64,000 bases of DNA, taken from positions 416,937 through 480,936 of the forward strand of contig WHUZ01000048.1 of assembly GCA_015179045.1 (NCBI GenBank). Direction: 5' to 3'. Of this stretch, positions 46,686-60,205 are shown in pieces (positions within the stretch are counted from its first letter, which is position 1; each line of letters opens with the position of its first letter). Under the pieces are notes generated by a model that saw only the letters and a program-made list of their open reading frames with translations, had not been told where the DNA came from and made no database searches. Both the position numbers and the translations under genes were made by a program. Source of the stretch: Kalaharituber pfeilii. Its lineage: Eukaryota > Ascomycota > Pezizomycetes > Pezizales > Pezizaceae.

Positions 46686-47121
46686 GGCAGGGGAAAATCG
46701 AATTTACGAGATCTGGGTATATATGAATATCTGACTTTTCTTTGATGGTATTGGGATTGACTTTGATGTGGTTTATGCTATCAATGAATGTTTGAGCTCT
46801 TCCTTGTTTTGTTCTCATTTTCTATGTGTGTGATTTTGATGTACATTTATTTATACCAACCTCACGTCGAGCGACTTGTTGCATTTTTTTTTTTTTTTTT
46901 TCTAGTATGAAAGGTTTCTGAACGTATATGGGAACATTGAAATTGGAATTTGGGGGGATGATATTTTTGTGTTTTGGCCATAGCGTATGAGCTAGTAAGC
47001 CTTTCTGGGTTTGGGGAATTCAGATGGGATACTTAGTAACGCATTGGAATTGGGATGTTGGGAATTCTGGGGGGAGGGGGGGGGTGGACGATGGGTTAGG
47101 ATATATGCATATCATTTGTTT

Positions 47122-47152
<31 letters not shown>

Positions 47153-47659
47153 CTCTTCCTTAGGCTTGGTTGGCACGACACGTGGGTTTTTTTTCCCTTC
47201 GGTTTTGGATTTTGTGGAGTTTTAAGTTTTGCAGAGGGGGGGGGGGAATGGGATTTGATACAATGTGGGATTGCAGAGTTTTTACATACCGAACTAGAGA
47301 AAAAAAAGAGAAAAAGGAAGCGAGAGAGAGGGGGGAGAGAGTCTTATTTGAACTTATGTGTGTGTACATGCGTGTATACTGTTTCTACGGAACGTTGCAC
47401 GATTTTTTTACCATTGTTTATTCCATTACCCTGATCTCCTTCCCTCCCCACCCCCATCTCCTTCTTGTAATGATTTAGTTTTCTAATGAGAAATCGTAAA
47501 ATGGGGAAGTTAGGTATTTTAGGAAAAAATAAACACACTTTCGTGTGTTCTCTTTTTATTGCATTATTCATTTTCAGGTTTTTTTTTTTTTTTTTCCACT
47601 ATTCTACTCTTAAAATATTTTATCTTCGACCAACAACAGCATTCAGAGTGCCGTACCAT
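46686..47659. other. intergenic between convergent genes
   Basis: Holds long T-runs (46886-46903, 47126-47152) and a G-run (47237-47247). No gene; contains the 3' ends of the flanking transcripts. Confidence 0.5.
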
Positions 47660-48871
<1,212 letters not shown>

Positions 48872-49140
48872 ATTGCTCAATTAGTACTATCTATCGATAT
48901 CTTATGCGGGAGCGAAGGCTCAGGCTGAAGATGGCTAGGCGCAGGCGACAGTCCTCTTCGTCTTGGGGCTGGGTGGTAGTTTTTGCAATTCGAAATGGGG
49001 GGAATCAGGAAGGCAGTTAATGTCTGCCATGGACCAAAGCGGAAAAAGAAAATTCCATGAAAAAACAGTTTATCGTTATCGCACGTGACGGTGGGGTCTG
49101 CGACGTCAAGCAAAGCGGGGGAATGCTTCGAAGCCGTGAC

Positions 49141-49146
49141 GAGTCA
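49141..49146 (-). promoter_or_regulatory. Gcn4/CPC1-type site (TGACTC) upstream of LYS12
   Basis: TGACTC on the LYS12 coding strand inside GTGACTCGTCAC, 270 bp before the start codon. Cross-pathway control of lysine genes through TGACTC elements is known in fungi; here it is inferred from position alone. Confidence 0.35.
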
Positions 49147-50938
49147 CAGAAAACGGTCCCATTGCCAAGAGGGGCAGCACAGACGTTCATTCCCAACCTC
49201 CCCTGTTAAAGAATATGCAGTGCTGAAGATCATATCATAATGGTCAGGTGTGCCGAACATAATGCAACCTGAGCCGTGGTCATGACACAGACTGACGTTT
49301 CTATGATTTGGTGGTTTTATCCTCTTCACCGTCTGAATCCGCTACTATGTGCAACCTCATACCGCACCAAATTTGTCTTGTTGGGTATGAAGGTATTTCC
49401 TGAGTTCTTCTTGTATAATTATGGCTAGTCTCGTAAATATGGCCAATCTGGGGGCTTGTTCGAGGTTATTTTGATATGAAATAATTAACTGTATCCCACC
49501 GCATTAGCTCGTAATCTGTAGTTTGACCAACAATCCCATCATACAAGGTGATACCAACAAATTTTCCGCACAAAGTCTGTCTTATTGGTGCACATAGGCG
49601 AATTCAACCGCTTAATTACCCGACGCTGGTTCTCCGGGATTTGGGGCATGTCACATGTGGCACTATGGTACGCATGGTCATCCTACGTCTCTGGGGTAAG
49701 GATATCTACCCCACCATCTACGCATGCGCTCGCCAGGCTACGCCAGAAATTATCCACAGCTGATGGGTAGTAGAAGATGAAGAGAATGAGACATCGATTT
49801 TACCCGCCGCTACTACTATGATACTGCCTGCGGCGCCACCCCGTAGACTGGGAAGAGGGAACAGTGCATTTGTGCGGTTGCGGCGGATGAATGACGACTA
49901 GGCAGCTTTGGGTAGAGATTTCGTTGTCGCACTTGTGTGGGGCAGGGAGCCGCATACGGAAGTGATGAAGGAGGGGTTGCAATGGTGGTGAGCATGAGAA
50001 AGGTCATATAGGTTGGGAGAGCCGGTGATCAAGGGCAAAAACGTATTACGCAATTGGGAAGTTCATGAGACAGGCCCGAGCTGTGTTTCAGACCTGTACC
50101 ACAAGACTCTCCATGCAGGAAGTATAGGTCTGCATCACGTAGAATAATCTCAAGACTTTGAGTGAAATAAGTCAGTGAGTGTGCTGCGTCAGATTCTATC
50201 TCAGCCTAAACTGCGTGGTGTTGAGGATGTTGAGGTGTGCTGGGTCAAACACAGCTGCAAGCATCGCGTGGAAGCTCCGAAGGGGATCATGATGCTATTT
50301 TACTACAATAGCTGCAAAATTCATATCTCAGTGTCGCAATTAGAAAGCTCTGAAGGTAATTGAGTAGCATCTACTTGTAACGAATACCTCATGCAGGTAC
50401 TTTGACCTCATCACAATACACTAGTATGTGGTTCATCGAGTTTTTCATAAACCCTTTGCAATTGCCATAGATCTCCGTATCGACATCGGAGTATTGCCAT
50501 GACCTCAAAGCGCATCTCGATGTGCACACTTAGATTCATCCTCACTCTGGAGCTTTCTCCTCTGCCAAGATCTCTCTTCTCTGCTCAACTACTTACACTG
50601 CGCGTATGGTCTCTCGATATTAGCCTGAATTCACTGAGCTTCTTGGGCTGGCTATATGATATGTAGGCAGCTTTGGAATAGCCTGTGTGTGGGGTTAATA
50701 GTGAAAGATGTGGAGTAGGGAAGAAATAGATGAGGGGTAGCTACTTCGTGAGCTACCATAAGGCGCGGAATTGATGTATAAGGGCCCTCGGAAGACCGAG
50801 TGGTTAATTCTCTAGAGTTATATCAATCAACTTTTGGAGAGGGTAAGAAAAACTGTTGTCAGCACAGTACGGCAGTAAAATCTCAAGTTACGGAGTGAGC
50901 AACTTCTTATACAATTAACGAAGCAGTCATGCCTTCTA
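49147..50938. other. intergenic, no gene seen
   Basis: Short ORFs only. One TAGTCTCGTAAAT motif at 49426-49438. Confidence 0.5.
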
Positions 50939-52547
50939 TAGATATCCTTAAAGTCAAGGGGACAGACATTGTCGATAAGAATGGCAACGCTGTGTTGCTC
51001 CGTGGGGCACGCTTTATACCATCCCATGCCATTCTATGCTAATAAAAGGTTATAACGCACAGTGCGGTCTCGGTGGATGGATGAACATTGGAAAATTTCA
51101 TCACCAGGTACCCTGGAAGAGAATACCAGATCCGTGACACTCTCACCAAGACTATTGGTCCGGAGAAGGCCAATTTCTACTTTGACAAGGTGAGAAGAAG
51201 CTTCATTAGTTATCTGCGAGTCCATGTTGAGCCTTCTCCGTCTTCGTCTTATGGCTAACAATATGTCCCAAAAATTTAGTTCTTAGAGTATTTCTTCAGA
51301 GTGACCGATGCCAAATTCTACAAGAATCTAGGCCTCAACTGCATCACGATTCCGTTCAACTCCCGCCACTTTGAGGACGATATGAATCCTCGTGTCCTAA
51401 AGCCAGAAGACTTCATATGGCTTGCTGGAGAGGGTACCTGTACCATCTTAGATATGCACACTGTCCCAGGTGGACAGAATGCTGACTGGCACTCCGACTC
51501 TGCTCACCATGTTGCGGAGTTCTGCACTCACAAGGTATAACAACCTTAGTCGAACATCTCAAGCAGAAAGCTGACCGCCCATCAATTCTAGGACTTCCAA
51601 GGCCGTGCAATCTGGCTCTGGGAGCAACTCGCAACTCACTATAAGAGCAATCCATTCGCGGGCTACAACACCCTCAATGAGCCTTGCGACCCTATTCACA
51701 GCAGCCTTCAGCAATGGTATGACCGTGTATACCACGCTATCCGCGCTATCAATCCTGACCACATCATCTACCTTGACGGCAACACTTTCGCCTCTAATTG
51801 GACCCTCTAATTGGTCCCACTTCGACCCCGAGACTACCTGCAAGAGCTGGGAGAACACGGTCTATTCTATCCACGATTACAGCAACTTTGGCTTCCCCTC
51901 GCCTAAGCCTCATTATGCTGCCACTGAGGAGCAGAAGGCCAAGGCGCCGGGGATATGAGAAGAAGGTGAAGTGGATGAAGCAAAAACAACCTTCCTATTT
52001 GGAACCGAGAGTTCGGCCACGTTTACACCCGTGAGATGTTTGACGGTCCTGGGTGGGAGGAGACGAACAAGTCTTGCATCCTTCTCCTCCGAGACCAGCT
52101 TGAGGTATACGACCAACAGCGCATCCCATGGTCAACCTGGCTGTACAAAAACATTGGTTTCTAGGGAATGGTCTACGTCTTCCAAGAGACTCAATACATA
52201 AAGCTTTTCAAGAAATTCCTTCTCAAGAAGCTCCGTCTTGCCATTGACGCTTGGGAAGCAGACTCTACTGCCATTGGCCACATTTACACGCCCCTTGAAT
52301 AGTCCATCGAGGGGAATGTGGAGGAGAAATACCGTGCGCCCCCGTGTGGAAGTTTGACCAGCGTATCAGCAGACTTGCAAGAAATATGTTGCTTGCAGAG
52401 TTCCTGATACAGGAGTGGGCTGACCACTTTGTGGGTCTCGACTTTGAGCAGCTGGACGCCGTGGCTGCGAGCTTCAAGTTGGAGCATTGCGTGCAGAGGG
52501 AGGAGTTGAACAAGACCTTGGTCATGCACAAGGATGCACGACAGTAA
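50939..52547 (+). pseudogene. GH5-family glycoside hydrolase, multiply broken
   Basis: The gene resembles fungal GH5 enzymes of the cellulase/exo-beta-1,3-glucanase type. The start MPSIDILKVKGTDIVDKNGN and VLLRG are followed by an intron, then GLGGWMN. An extra T (about 51085) breaks the frame before ENFIT, and it resumes as RYPGREYQIRDTLTKTIGPE. After an intron come FLEYFFRVTDAKFYKNLGLN and HTVPGGQNADWHSDS; the helix expected between FIWL and AGEG is missing. The acid/base motif YNTLNEP is present, and the nucleophile region reads NREFGHVY. Around 51800 and 51950 the frame shifts, and stops fall at about 52162 and 52300. The tail LLAEFLIQEWADHFVGLDFE is intact. At least five independent lesions make it dead; sequencing error cannot easily explain all of them. 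Confidence 0.88.
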
Positions 52548-53818
52548 ATTTTGTACTATCCTAGGTGAACGCGGGGACGTTGAAGGAGTGTAGACACGGC
52601 AGCTACTACTCTCTTTTATGTATGATTATTATTCTTGCTATGGTGTGATGGGGCATGGTGACGTTTGGGTCTGGGATTTTAGCATTTTCATTTTGCACAG
52701 GGATATCTGATTTGGACTTTGGGATTGTAAGTTTTGCTTTTTACTTCACTCGATGGGGATAGTCCATCATCTCCAGTAGTAAAAATAAATACTACCTCAT
52801 CGGCTACAATGCGGCACATATCATAGAATTGTGAGGATCTTTGCCGAGTGGTGGTGGTGCTGCAGTAGCAGATTTGTAACGATGAATCATTGCCAACCGA
52901 ATTACAATGCCCATTCATGATCTCTGGCGAAGTGCGCGCGCACGACATCGGCACGCGCACGTGCGAAACGGTCAGGCAGCCTAGACAGACCATATCTGGG
53001 AGGCAACTGTATGTAGATCGTGACGAGCTGTGACTTGAGCCCTGTCCCTGATCGAAGAAGCTGCCATCTCCCTTATTCCTCGCGTTCGACACACGGAGCC
53101 CAGAGCTCATTCTCCCTCGCTGCAATGCAAGCTATTAAGGTAAGATGACATTGACAAGATTATCTCAACCCGATAAACCAAACTCCCCTGCCCCACTTGC
53201 CTGAACCTGCTAACAGCCAAAACTTACAGCCATCCCATGACTCCCCCCCCTCCCTACCTCACCACCGCTAACTCCACCAATACCCAGCAAACTTACCTTG
53301 CACGAAAGGCTTCATGCTTGTTTATAATGAGACAATGTCTGGGAAGCCTCTCCTCGTGGCTCACTACGAGATGCAAGGCTTCCCCTTCCGCCAACGTCGA
53401 CCCTGTTTGGGCCAATCAATACCTTTTGTGCGTCTCACCGAACTGGGGTATGCAGAGCATTTTGTCAAGAACTCAAGGCCGAAGGGAGAAAGTTTAGCGA
53501 GAAGACAAATCCCTGCAAGTGAGAAGCCATCGCAGTGCAGAGCAGTGCAATTCCCTTAACGAAAAGGTTTGAAGCTTGGAAGGGATTTTGGAGGATTGAA
53601 GGTTGGATAAAGGGCGTAAGGGCCCCCATATTTCTTATGATTACTCTCTTCTGTTGTCGAACTAAGATTAAACTATTTTGTGCCCTACGGTAGCCGACAA
53701 GCGTGAAACTTTTTTTCCCGACAGAATCGCACGACACGCCAGCCACCGAAATTATTCAAGTTGCTCGGGTGTATCCTGAATTCCTTCGCGAAAATCGCAC
53801 TTAACTCCAGTCATTGAT
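52548..53818. other. intergenic with an unresolved coding-like piece
   Basis: A MQAIK-GTAAGA start-and-donor sequence at 53124, and a C-ending reading near 53300-53560 (GFMLVYNETMSGKPLLVAHY), might be a decayed gene, but no family was established. Confidence 0.25.
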
Positions 53819-55381
53819 ATGGGTACCAGCGGCGTGGATATCGGCCAGCGGCCAAGTTTAGAGCGACCTGTCGACGCTGAACCAACATTAGAAGGCGAGT
53901 CCTCAGACTCTAAGGTGAAATCAAGGTGGACGTTTCCATTCTTACGATCAGAGCGTTTTTGGCTTGTGCTATTCATTGGGTATGCTCTGGTCTGGCTTGT
54001 TCAGTTTATCAGGCTATTTTACTGACGCGGAGCTTCTCCTCGCCGAAGACAAGTGCTAGCGCTGTGCATTACAGGAAGCAATACATTCTCTACCCTATTG
54101 GCGCAGAATGGGACCTCAATACCTGCGTTCCAAAATGTGTTTGTTTATATTTTACTAAACCTCGTGTACACATCGTACACAATCTATGAGTATGGGTTTA
54201 GAAAGTATATGCTCATGCTATGGAAAGATGGGTGGAAGTGTATGACAATCCAAGAATTGCAAGATTTATAGGCTAGAGATACTGACCTAAGAGTTTGAAG
54301 ACTTTATATTAGCATTCCTTGACGTTGAAGGGGTATTCACTTATCACTACTCCCTGTTAAAACTCGTATATGCTAATTATGTGGATAGAATTACTTCGTA
54401 GTCCTCGCATATCGATACACATCCATTCTATCAGCGCAATTGATCAATTTCTGGGCAATTGTCGTCGTTGTGATAATATCATTTGTCATCCTCAAAGTTC
54501 GCTATCACTGGGCACAAATTTTGGGTATTTTGGTATGTTGCGGAGGGATGGGTCTTCTGATTGCATCGGATCATGTCCAGTATGATAGACGCTTCTGATT
54601 TTTTGAGCTACCGTAAGACTCGCTAACACTTATATAAAATCAGTTTGGGATTAGCTGTTGGCGGTGCCAAGCATGAATTAAAGGGAGACCTTTTTATGTT
54701 GCTCGGAGCTACTTTCTATGGCTTCAGCAATGTAACTGAGGAGTTCTTGGTATCAAAGCGTCCCCTCTATGAAGGTTGGAAGTTCCTCCTCTAGAATCTT
54801 GTACCAAATTATTCGTATCTCACAAACAACGGCGCGAGATAGTCGTAGGACAAATCGGATTCTGGGGAACGTTCATAAACGCCGTTCAGGCTTCCATATT
54901 TGACCGGAACCAATTCAACCATGCGACATGGAACGGTAAAATCGGAGGTTATATTGTTGGCTTCACTCTCTGCTTATTCACCTTCTACACCCTTGCTCCC
55001 ATTCTGTTCCGCATGGCGAGCGCAGCATTCTTCAATATCAGTTTATTGAGTGCGAACTTCTGGGGGCTATTAATTGGATTAAGAGTCTTTGGATATACCA
55101 TCTTTTGGATGTATGGAGTAGCCTTTGCATGCATTGTCTTGGGGTTGGTGCTGTACTATGTCATGAGTGATGTTCTAGATGAGAGCAAAAAACCGTGGCT
55201 GGGAGGTAAGTGTGTGCATAGTACTTTTAAAGACCTCATACTAATGCCCAATTGTAAAACAGAGGATCAGCAAGAAGGGGTTGCTGGTATCGGCACCGCA
55301 AAAAGGAGACTTGTCAGAAATCGCGAAGGAGATAACGAGCAGGTAGGAAATGGGGACCCTTCAGAACCTATCCGTGAGTAA
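53819..55381 (+). CDS. SLC35F-type (DUF914) drug/metabolite-superfamily transporter
   Basis: A multi-helix membrane carrier of the solute carrier 35F group; the substrate is unknown for most members. Seven exons: 53819-53979, 54049-54239, 54301-54332, 54389-54579, 54644-54774, 54843-55205 and 55263-55381, giving 395 codons with all phases consistent. After a polar N terminus with a basic end (SDSKVKSRWTFPFLRSERFW) about ten hydrophobic segments follow. Family-typical stretches are WKYFILAFLDVEGNYFVVLA, YRYTSILSAQLINFWAI, GDLFMLLGATFYGFSNVTEE and FLVSKRPLYEVVGQIGFWGT. The C-terminal tail is polar and cytoplasmic in style. Exon 3 is only 32 nt, which automated prediction may miss. No lesion seen. 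It converges with the nitrilase gene, 237 bp apart. Confidence 0.92.
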
Positions 55382-55618
55382 GCCACATGGCAGTGTGGTT
55401 AACCTCCTAAGTTCTATGTAAAGCAGCTCAGTCTAGAAGCAAATATTTTTCATTCGAATTTTGTTTGATGCCAGCCTGTGCTAGTTTATATTACTTTCAA
55501 GTTGGTTCAGTGTATTGATGCATGTACATTGCACCTGCAATCGAGGTTATCAACTGAGTGAACAGGGTAGATCCTTCTGGTCATTTAATCATTTACTATG
55601 ATACACTTTCCCTGATTT

Positions 55619-56645
55619 CTAGGTGTGATCTGGAACAACCTTCCATGGCCCTTTATAGTGTCCTACGACATCAAAGTCCATCTTTGCCTGCAGAATTTCA
55701 TCAGGAAGATCCTTGATGGTAACTGTTAACATTCCCTCCTTGTCCCACAGTGGTCCTGCCAGGATGTCCCCTAGCGGGCCTACAATTACGGACCCTCCAC
55801 GACAGGAAGTCCTGCCCTGCTGATCTGCCACTTGCCCTGAACTACCTGCAGCAGCCTCCTTTTTTTCTTCTGGCGGCACAAACGAATTTGCACTCAAGAC
55901 GAAACATCGGCCTTCCATAGCAATATGCCGCATTGTCGAAGTCCATGACTCTCTCCCGTCTGCAGTTGGCGCAAGGTATATCTGGGTGTTTTGCGCATAT
56001 AGGGTGTAACGAAGAAGCGGCATGTAGTTTTCCCAACAAATTGCGGCGGCGAGCGTCATTTGGACGCCATTGAGAGTCGTGGTGATGGCGGGGATATTAG
56101 AGGTGTGGGTGTGCGACCAGATAACCCTCTCAGTTGCGGTCTTTTTTTTTTTTTGGTTAATGCTGCCTTGAAGCATGTAGGAAGGATCTAGAGGCAGCTT
56201 GGGAATGGTAACATACAGGAATCAATTTCCGCCTCTTGCCAATCAATCCTCGTTGTGGGTCTACAAATAATACTGCACAGTAAAGGGTGCCGCCTACCCG
56301 CTCGACGCATCCAACCACAATAAAGAGATTATGGGAGTTTGCGATTGTTTCGAGGCGCTCCTTGGTGCCGTCGCCTGGGGTCATCTTGGAACCGAGGTCG
56401 ACTGCACCGGCAGCGTATGAGGCATATTGGGCGCGGCCGGCGGGAGTGCGGGAACCGACGACGGCGTCGAAGGAGGATCCACGGGGATACCCGCCGAGAA
56501 AGGCCTCTGGGAGGAGAAGGAGGTGGGAGCGAGGGGTGGTTTGGGCCGCAAGATAAGCATATGTCTCTATGTCGTCGACGACGCATTCGATAGAGCTGTT
56601 AGGCTGGGTGATGGGTTGATAGACAGAGAGGGTTACAGGGGCCAT
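55619..56645 (-). CDS. nitrilase / nitrile-active carbon-nitrogen hydrolase
   Basis: Member of the CN-hydrolase superfamily, nitrilase branch, converting nitriles to carboxylic acids and ammonia (substrate unknown). Two exons: 56645-56217 and 56140-55619, giving 316 codons, a normal length. The Glu-Lys-Cys triad is complete: E47 in LLLPEAFLGGYP, K140 in GKRRKLIP and C178 in AAICWENYMPL. CWEN is the form seen in true nitrilases. The intron sits between the Lys loop and TATERVIW and ends in a 12-A run before AG. Also seen: YLAPTADGRESW and GRCFVLSANSF, then SRGGS-like CRGGSVIVGPLGDILAGPLW. It is intact. Cyanide hydratases share this fold, and I cannot exclude one from motifs alone. Confidence 0.92.
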
Positions 56646-57207
56646 TATTGTTTGCTGATGAGATTGATCATGGGGAAGGGTAAGAGAGTAGTAATTCGAT
56701 AAGAGATTTCTAGCACTGGCTAGAAGATAAAAAAGAGCCTCACGATGTTGAGTTTATGTGTTTATTTTGGGACATAGGCCCCAAAAATGACCGCTAACAA
56801 ATACCCGCCTCACTAGTGCGGGGGAGTCTGTGGAGTAACTATAACTGGTAACAACTTTGCAACTTGGGCGCATGATACCCTGTTTTGCTTACCATAAGTC
56901 CAATGCAATTAGGTCTGTGGCATAGGCGTTATCTGACATGGAGTGAATGGAATATTACGGGCTACGTTTGTAAGGTGTAAACCCGGGAGTGCTTGGTTGT
57001 GGTTGTCGATGTTTGTCGTTGAGTAGTTCTTGTATCTTGAAGTTGGGAGATGTATTCTGGCGACTGATAAAAAGCCTACTGATACGTATGAAAATAAACG
57101 GAATTTGAAAGGAAACAATTGGATGAAAATAGATCAAAAAAATTATCATACTGAACTTTCGCCCCATTCTGGATGTCAAACATCCCATAGCAACTGTCCG
57201 GAAGTAT
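56646..57207. other. intergenic upstream of nitrilase
   Basis: No gene seen; AT-rich. Confidence 0.4.
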
Positions 57208-57836
57208 GGATGACTTTCCGTCGCCCAGATTCCCATTCCCAGACGCTTATCAGCACTCGATCTCCCAGAAAATTTTTCCAGATTTTAGAATATTGACGCA
57301 TCCCTCCTATAATCATCCAATAGATTCTCAGAACACGCTTCCCAGATATCGCACTAGTAAAAAATACGTTAGACAATGAGAAAAAATGCATCAAACCACA
57401 ATGCCAAAAATTATTGCATATAGATTTACATATTTTGAACTCTGTTTTCTCTATTATATACTACTTACTATGGATCTAGATGAGGAACTTCAAGGTTGCT
57501 TTATTATTCGCACCTTTTTAGTCGACGAAAAAAGAATGAAAGCAGTTTTATTTAGTTCAAGCATTGTAGATACTAGGAAAAGACTCTAAAGAGTATCAGC
57601 GAGAGTGTGAATAGCTAGTGACATCTAAACAGCTGTCATGCGCTGATAATGTAGAGTACATGCTGGCGATATAGTAATGCAGATAGTGGTGATGCTGTAG
57701 CCATCTTGGTTAGAAATTGCTGACAAATATTTTCAGGGTTTAGAAGTTTGAGCGTGCATGTTGTGTTGCGACGGGAATCGGGGTCAAGCCGGACTGGGCG
57801 TCTGGGAATGGGAATCTGGGCGACGGGAAGTCATCC
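57208..57836. repeat. inverted repeat pair, 39-bp arms (possible TIR element)
   Basis: The 39 bases at 57208-57246 return inverted at 57798-57836 with one mismatch. The arms include GTCGCCCAGATTCCCATTCC. About 551 bp separate them, with no meaningful ORF. No clear target duplication flanks the arms, so they may be the ends of an old non-autonomous transposon or the inner part of longer decayed ends. Confidence 0.65.
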
Positions 57837-58139
57837 ACTCTCTATCCTCAAACCGACATCATTCGCCGGACTCATATTTAAAAAAGAGTAACTCAAGCTG
57901 CTTGTACTTGTAAACTACTATGCTCAAAAGCTGAATAGTCCGGGACTGCAGCACTGTGGCACAGCATGCAGGCCGACGAGTACCACTCTCCTCACTTGGA
58001 CACAAAAATTACGAACGACGAACGAAAGAGAGTTTCCAATTGAAAAGCCCATCTTGAACGATCTTGCAAAGACCAATACTTTAAATTCAAAAATACCAAG
58101 TTTCTGCTTATAAACAATACGCAAGGAACTCAGGAGAAG
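57837..58139. other. intergenic upstream of coiled-coil gene
   Basis: No gene; the presumed promoter of the gene at 58140. Confidence 0.3.
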
Positions 58140-59048
58140 ATGTATAGTAGCCAGAGATTACTGCTAGTAGTGCTACAATTCCTGGCGGTAGTTACGAAAA
58201 GTGCGAGTCTCTTGACTCTGATTTCTGAAGGGTGAGTTTGATTGATTCGGAAGCTAATGGTTTGCTTACTTTTGCAAAGGACTGTCGTAGCCTCGGCAAC
58301 CTTGATGAGTGGGAAACATGCGATCCCGAACATACCTCCTGCGCAAGAGCACCCCGTAACTACTAGCATCAGCAGCTCTTCCTCCCTCCTCCCCCTCTCC
58401 TTCTTCGCCTCTCTCCTCCTCCTCCTGGGGGGCCTATGGACCATAGTATACTTTAGCATTTCCAGTAGGCAGGATACCACAGTCAAGCAGCTCGAGCTGG
58501 GCCTCAAGAAGTTAAAGCTTGAAATGAGGAAGCTTGAGCTAGAGGAGAAGCGGGCAGAATTTGAGGAAGGAAGGGTGGACTCAGTGGAGCAGAAGAAAGT
58601 CGAGTTGGATAAGAGGAAGATGGAGCTGGAGCTGATGGGGGTGGAACTGGAGAGGAGGAGGATGGAGCGGGAATTGACGGGGGTGGAACTGGAAAGGAGG
58701 AAGATGGAGCGGGAGGTGACGGAATTGGAGGTGGAGAGAAAGAAGACAGAGGTGGAGAAGTGGAAAATGGAGCGGGGGCTGACGGGATTGGAGGTGGAGA
58801 GAAAGAAGACGGAGGTGGAAAAGTGGAAAATGGAGCGGGAGCTGACGGAATTGGAGATGGAGAGGAAGAAAATGGAGGTGGAGAAGTGGAAAATGGAGCC
58901 GGAGCTGATGGGGATGGAAGTGGAGAGGAAGAAGATGGAGCTAGAGCGGACTCGGCTGGAGGTGGAGAGGTGGAAGATAGAAGTGGAGTTGATGCAGGTA
59001 GAGCTGGAGAAAAGGAAAGTGGAGCTGGAGCGCAGCAGGAGAGGTTGA
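58140..59048 (+). CDS. membrane-anchored repetitive coiled-coil protein
   Basis: Two exons: 58140-58231 and 58280-59048, giving 286 codons; the junction uses donor GTGAGT and acceptor AAAG. Residues 1-25 (MYSSQRLLLVVLQFLAVVTK and onward) look like a signal peptide. A second hydrophobic segment at about residues 60-85 (LLPLSFFASLLLLLGGLWTI) is a transmembrane helix. The remainder (about 95-286) is one charged helix made of heptads, much of it in 21-residue repeats such as EVERKKTEVEKWKMERELTE. No known domain. The expected topology is a single-pass protein with a long coiled-coil rod. Fungal genomes carry many such lineage-specific proteins, and a function is not inferable. The ORF is unbroken, but its repetitive DNA could expand and contract. 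Confidence 0.65.
58621..59038 (+). repeat. in-frame 63-bp (21-codon) tandem repeat
   Basis: Degenerate units encode E-V-E-R-K-K-T/M-E-V-E-K-W-K-M-E-R-E-L-T-E-L. The two best units are at about 58726-58788 and 58789-58851. Flanking units are shorter (VELERRRMERELTG, 14 residues). Unit lengths are multiples of seven, preserving the heptad register. Confidence 0.7.
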
Positions 59049-60205
59049 GAAGCTTCAGCAGATGAAAGGAGGAGTATTTTAAGGTGATACTTGTGGGAAT
59101 ATAGCCCGGAACCCGAATAGGGAATTAATGTTTTAGGAAGCAGGACAGAGATATTAGATTAGCGTGGACCAAAGGAGATAAAGCCTGGGAGAGAAGCCCG
59201 GGGGAGAAAGAGAAGGACAAGAAAATAAAAGTTGAACCAACAATACTCCGTTTTGATTTTCTCATTACTACGGTACAGTATGTTTGTATGAATGGGTGTT
59301 ACACGGTATTCCTGCTCTAACCGAAGTGCGACGTGGAGTGAAGGATCTTGGAACCGCCTAAGCAACAGTACATAATTGCTAGGCTAGAGTCGACAGGCTC
59401 TCGAGCTCGTCCTTTCCCTTACTTTTAGTATAAGGCCAGGCGGCAGAACCAGCTGAAGCGAGTCCAATTCGTAAGTATGAAGTGATATGTGTGATACAAG
59501 AGAAACTCCCGAAGTCAAAACCCAACACCAGCCTTACACCAACCTATATAACTTAGATACAGTATACGACTAAGTAATATTCAGCTACTGTTGAGAGTCG
59601 CTTGCAGAGCAACTGCAGCTTCTTGTCGTCATTGGTGACATAAGTATGCCGCAATGAAGTTTCTTTGTTTCATCAGAGGGCCCGAAAGCGTCATGACATT
59701 GAAATTTGGGTTTATTTTGAAATGACCACCTGCGAAGATCCCACCATAAACTGCGTATTTAATCCACTGCTCTTGCCGCTTCTACATGCAAGGTAATTCG
59801 ATCCGGCAGTTACCTCAGGTATGTGTGAGCCTTGCTTCCTCCGACGTGCGAGAGCATGTACATAATGACGCATGTCGGGCTTGGCAAACCTTCAGCCGAC
59901 TGCTTATTAGGGTAAGTAGACCCAAGTCGAACTTTTTTAATCTCGGCACCCCTACCCTTGAACTTCCTTTCATACAACGTCGCAATTACCCACTTCCCCA
60001 CTTCCTCTCCACTCCCCCTCCCACTTCCTCCCACTCGTTCCTTCCTCTTCTCCCTCTCACTCAATCAGTGACAAACGGCAAAGTCACGAAGACGAAGATC
60101 CAAACGGCCGGGAGACAAGCAGAGAGGGATACGAAAGGCCATCCATCACACATGCAACTACATGCACAGCCAACTTGTTCATCCTAACTGCTGGTAGCGT
60201 CCTAA
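59049..60205. other. intergenic, no gene seen
   Basis: Short ORFs only; pyrimidine-rich stretch at about 59990-60065. Confidence 0.4.

Noticed and set aside
43033..46818. Several long antisense ORFs opposite the 1,420-codon gene
   Set aside because: Shadow frames of a GC-rich, codon-biased gene; none has a family match.
53124..53560. Possible decayed Rac/Cdc42-type small GTPase (MQAIK followed by an intron donor, later SGKP and LLCVSP)
   Set aside because: The P-loop, switch and NKxD/TKxD-type motifs are absent and the alignment needs many gaps; too weak to call.
58760..59065. Second-frame Gly/Glu-rich ORF within the coiled-coil gene
   Set aside because: A shadow of the repeat; the first frame has the signal peptide, intron and heptads.
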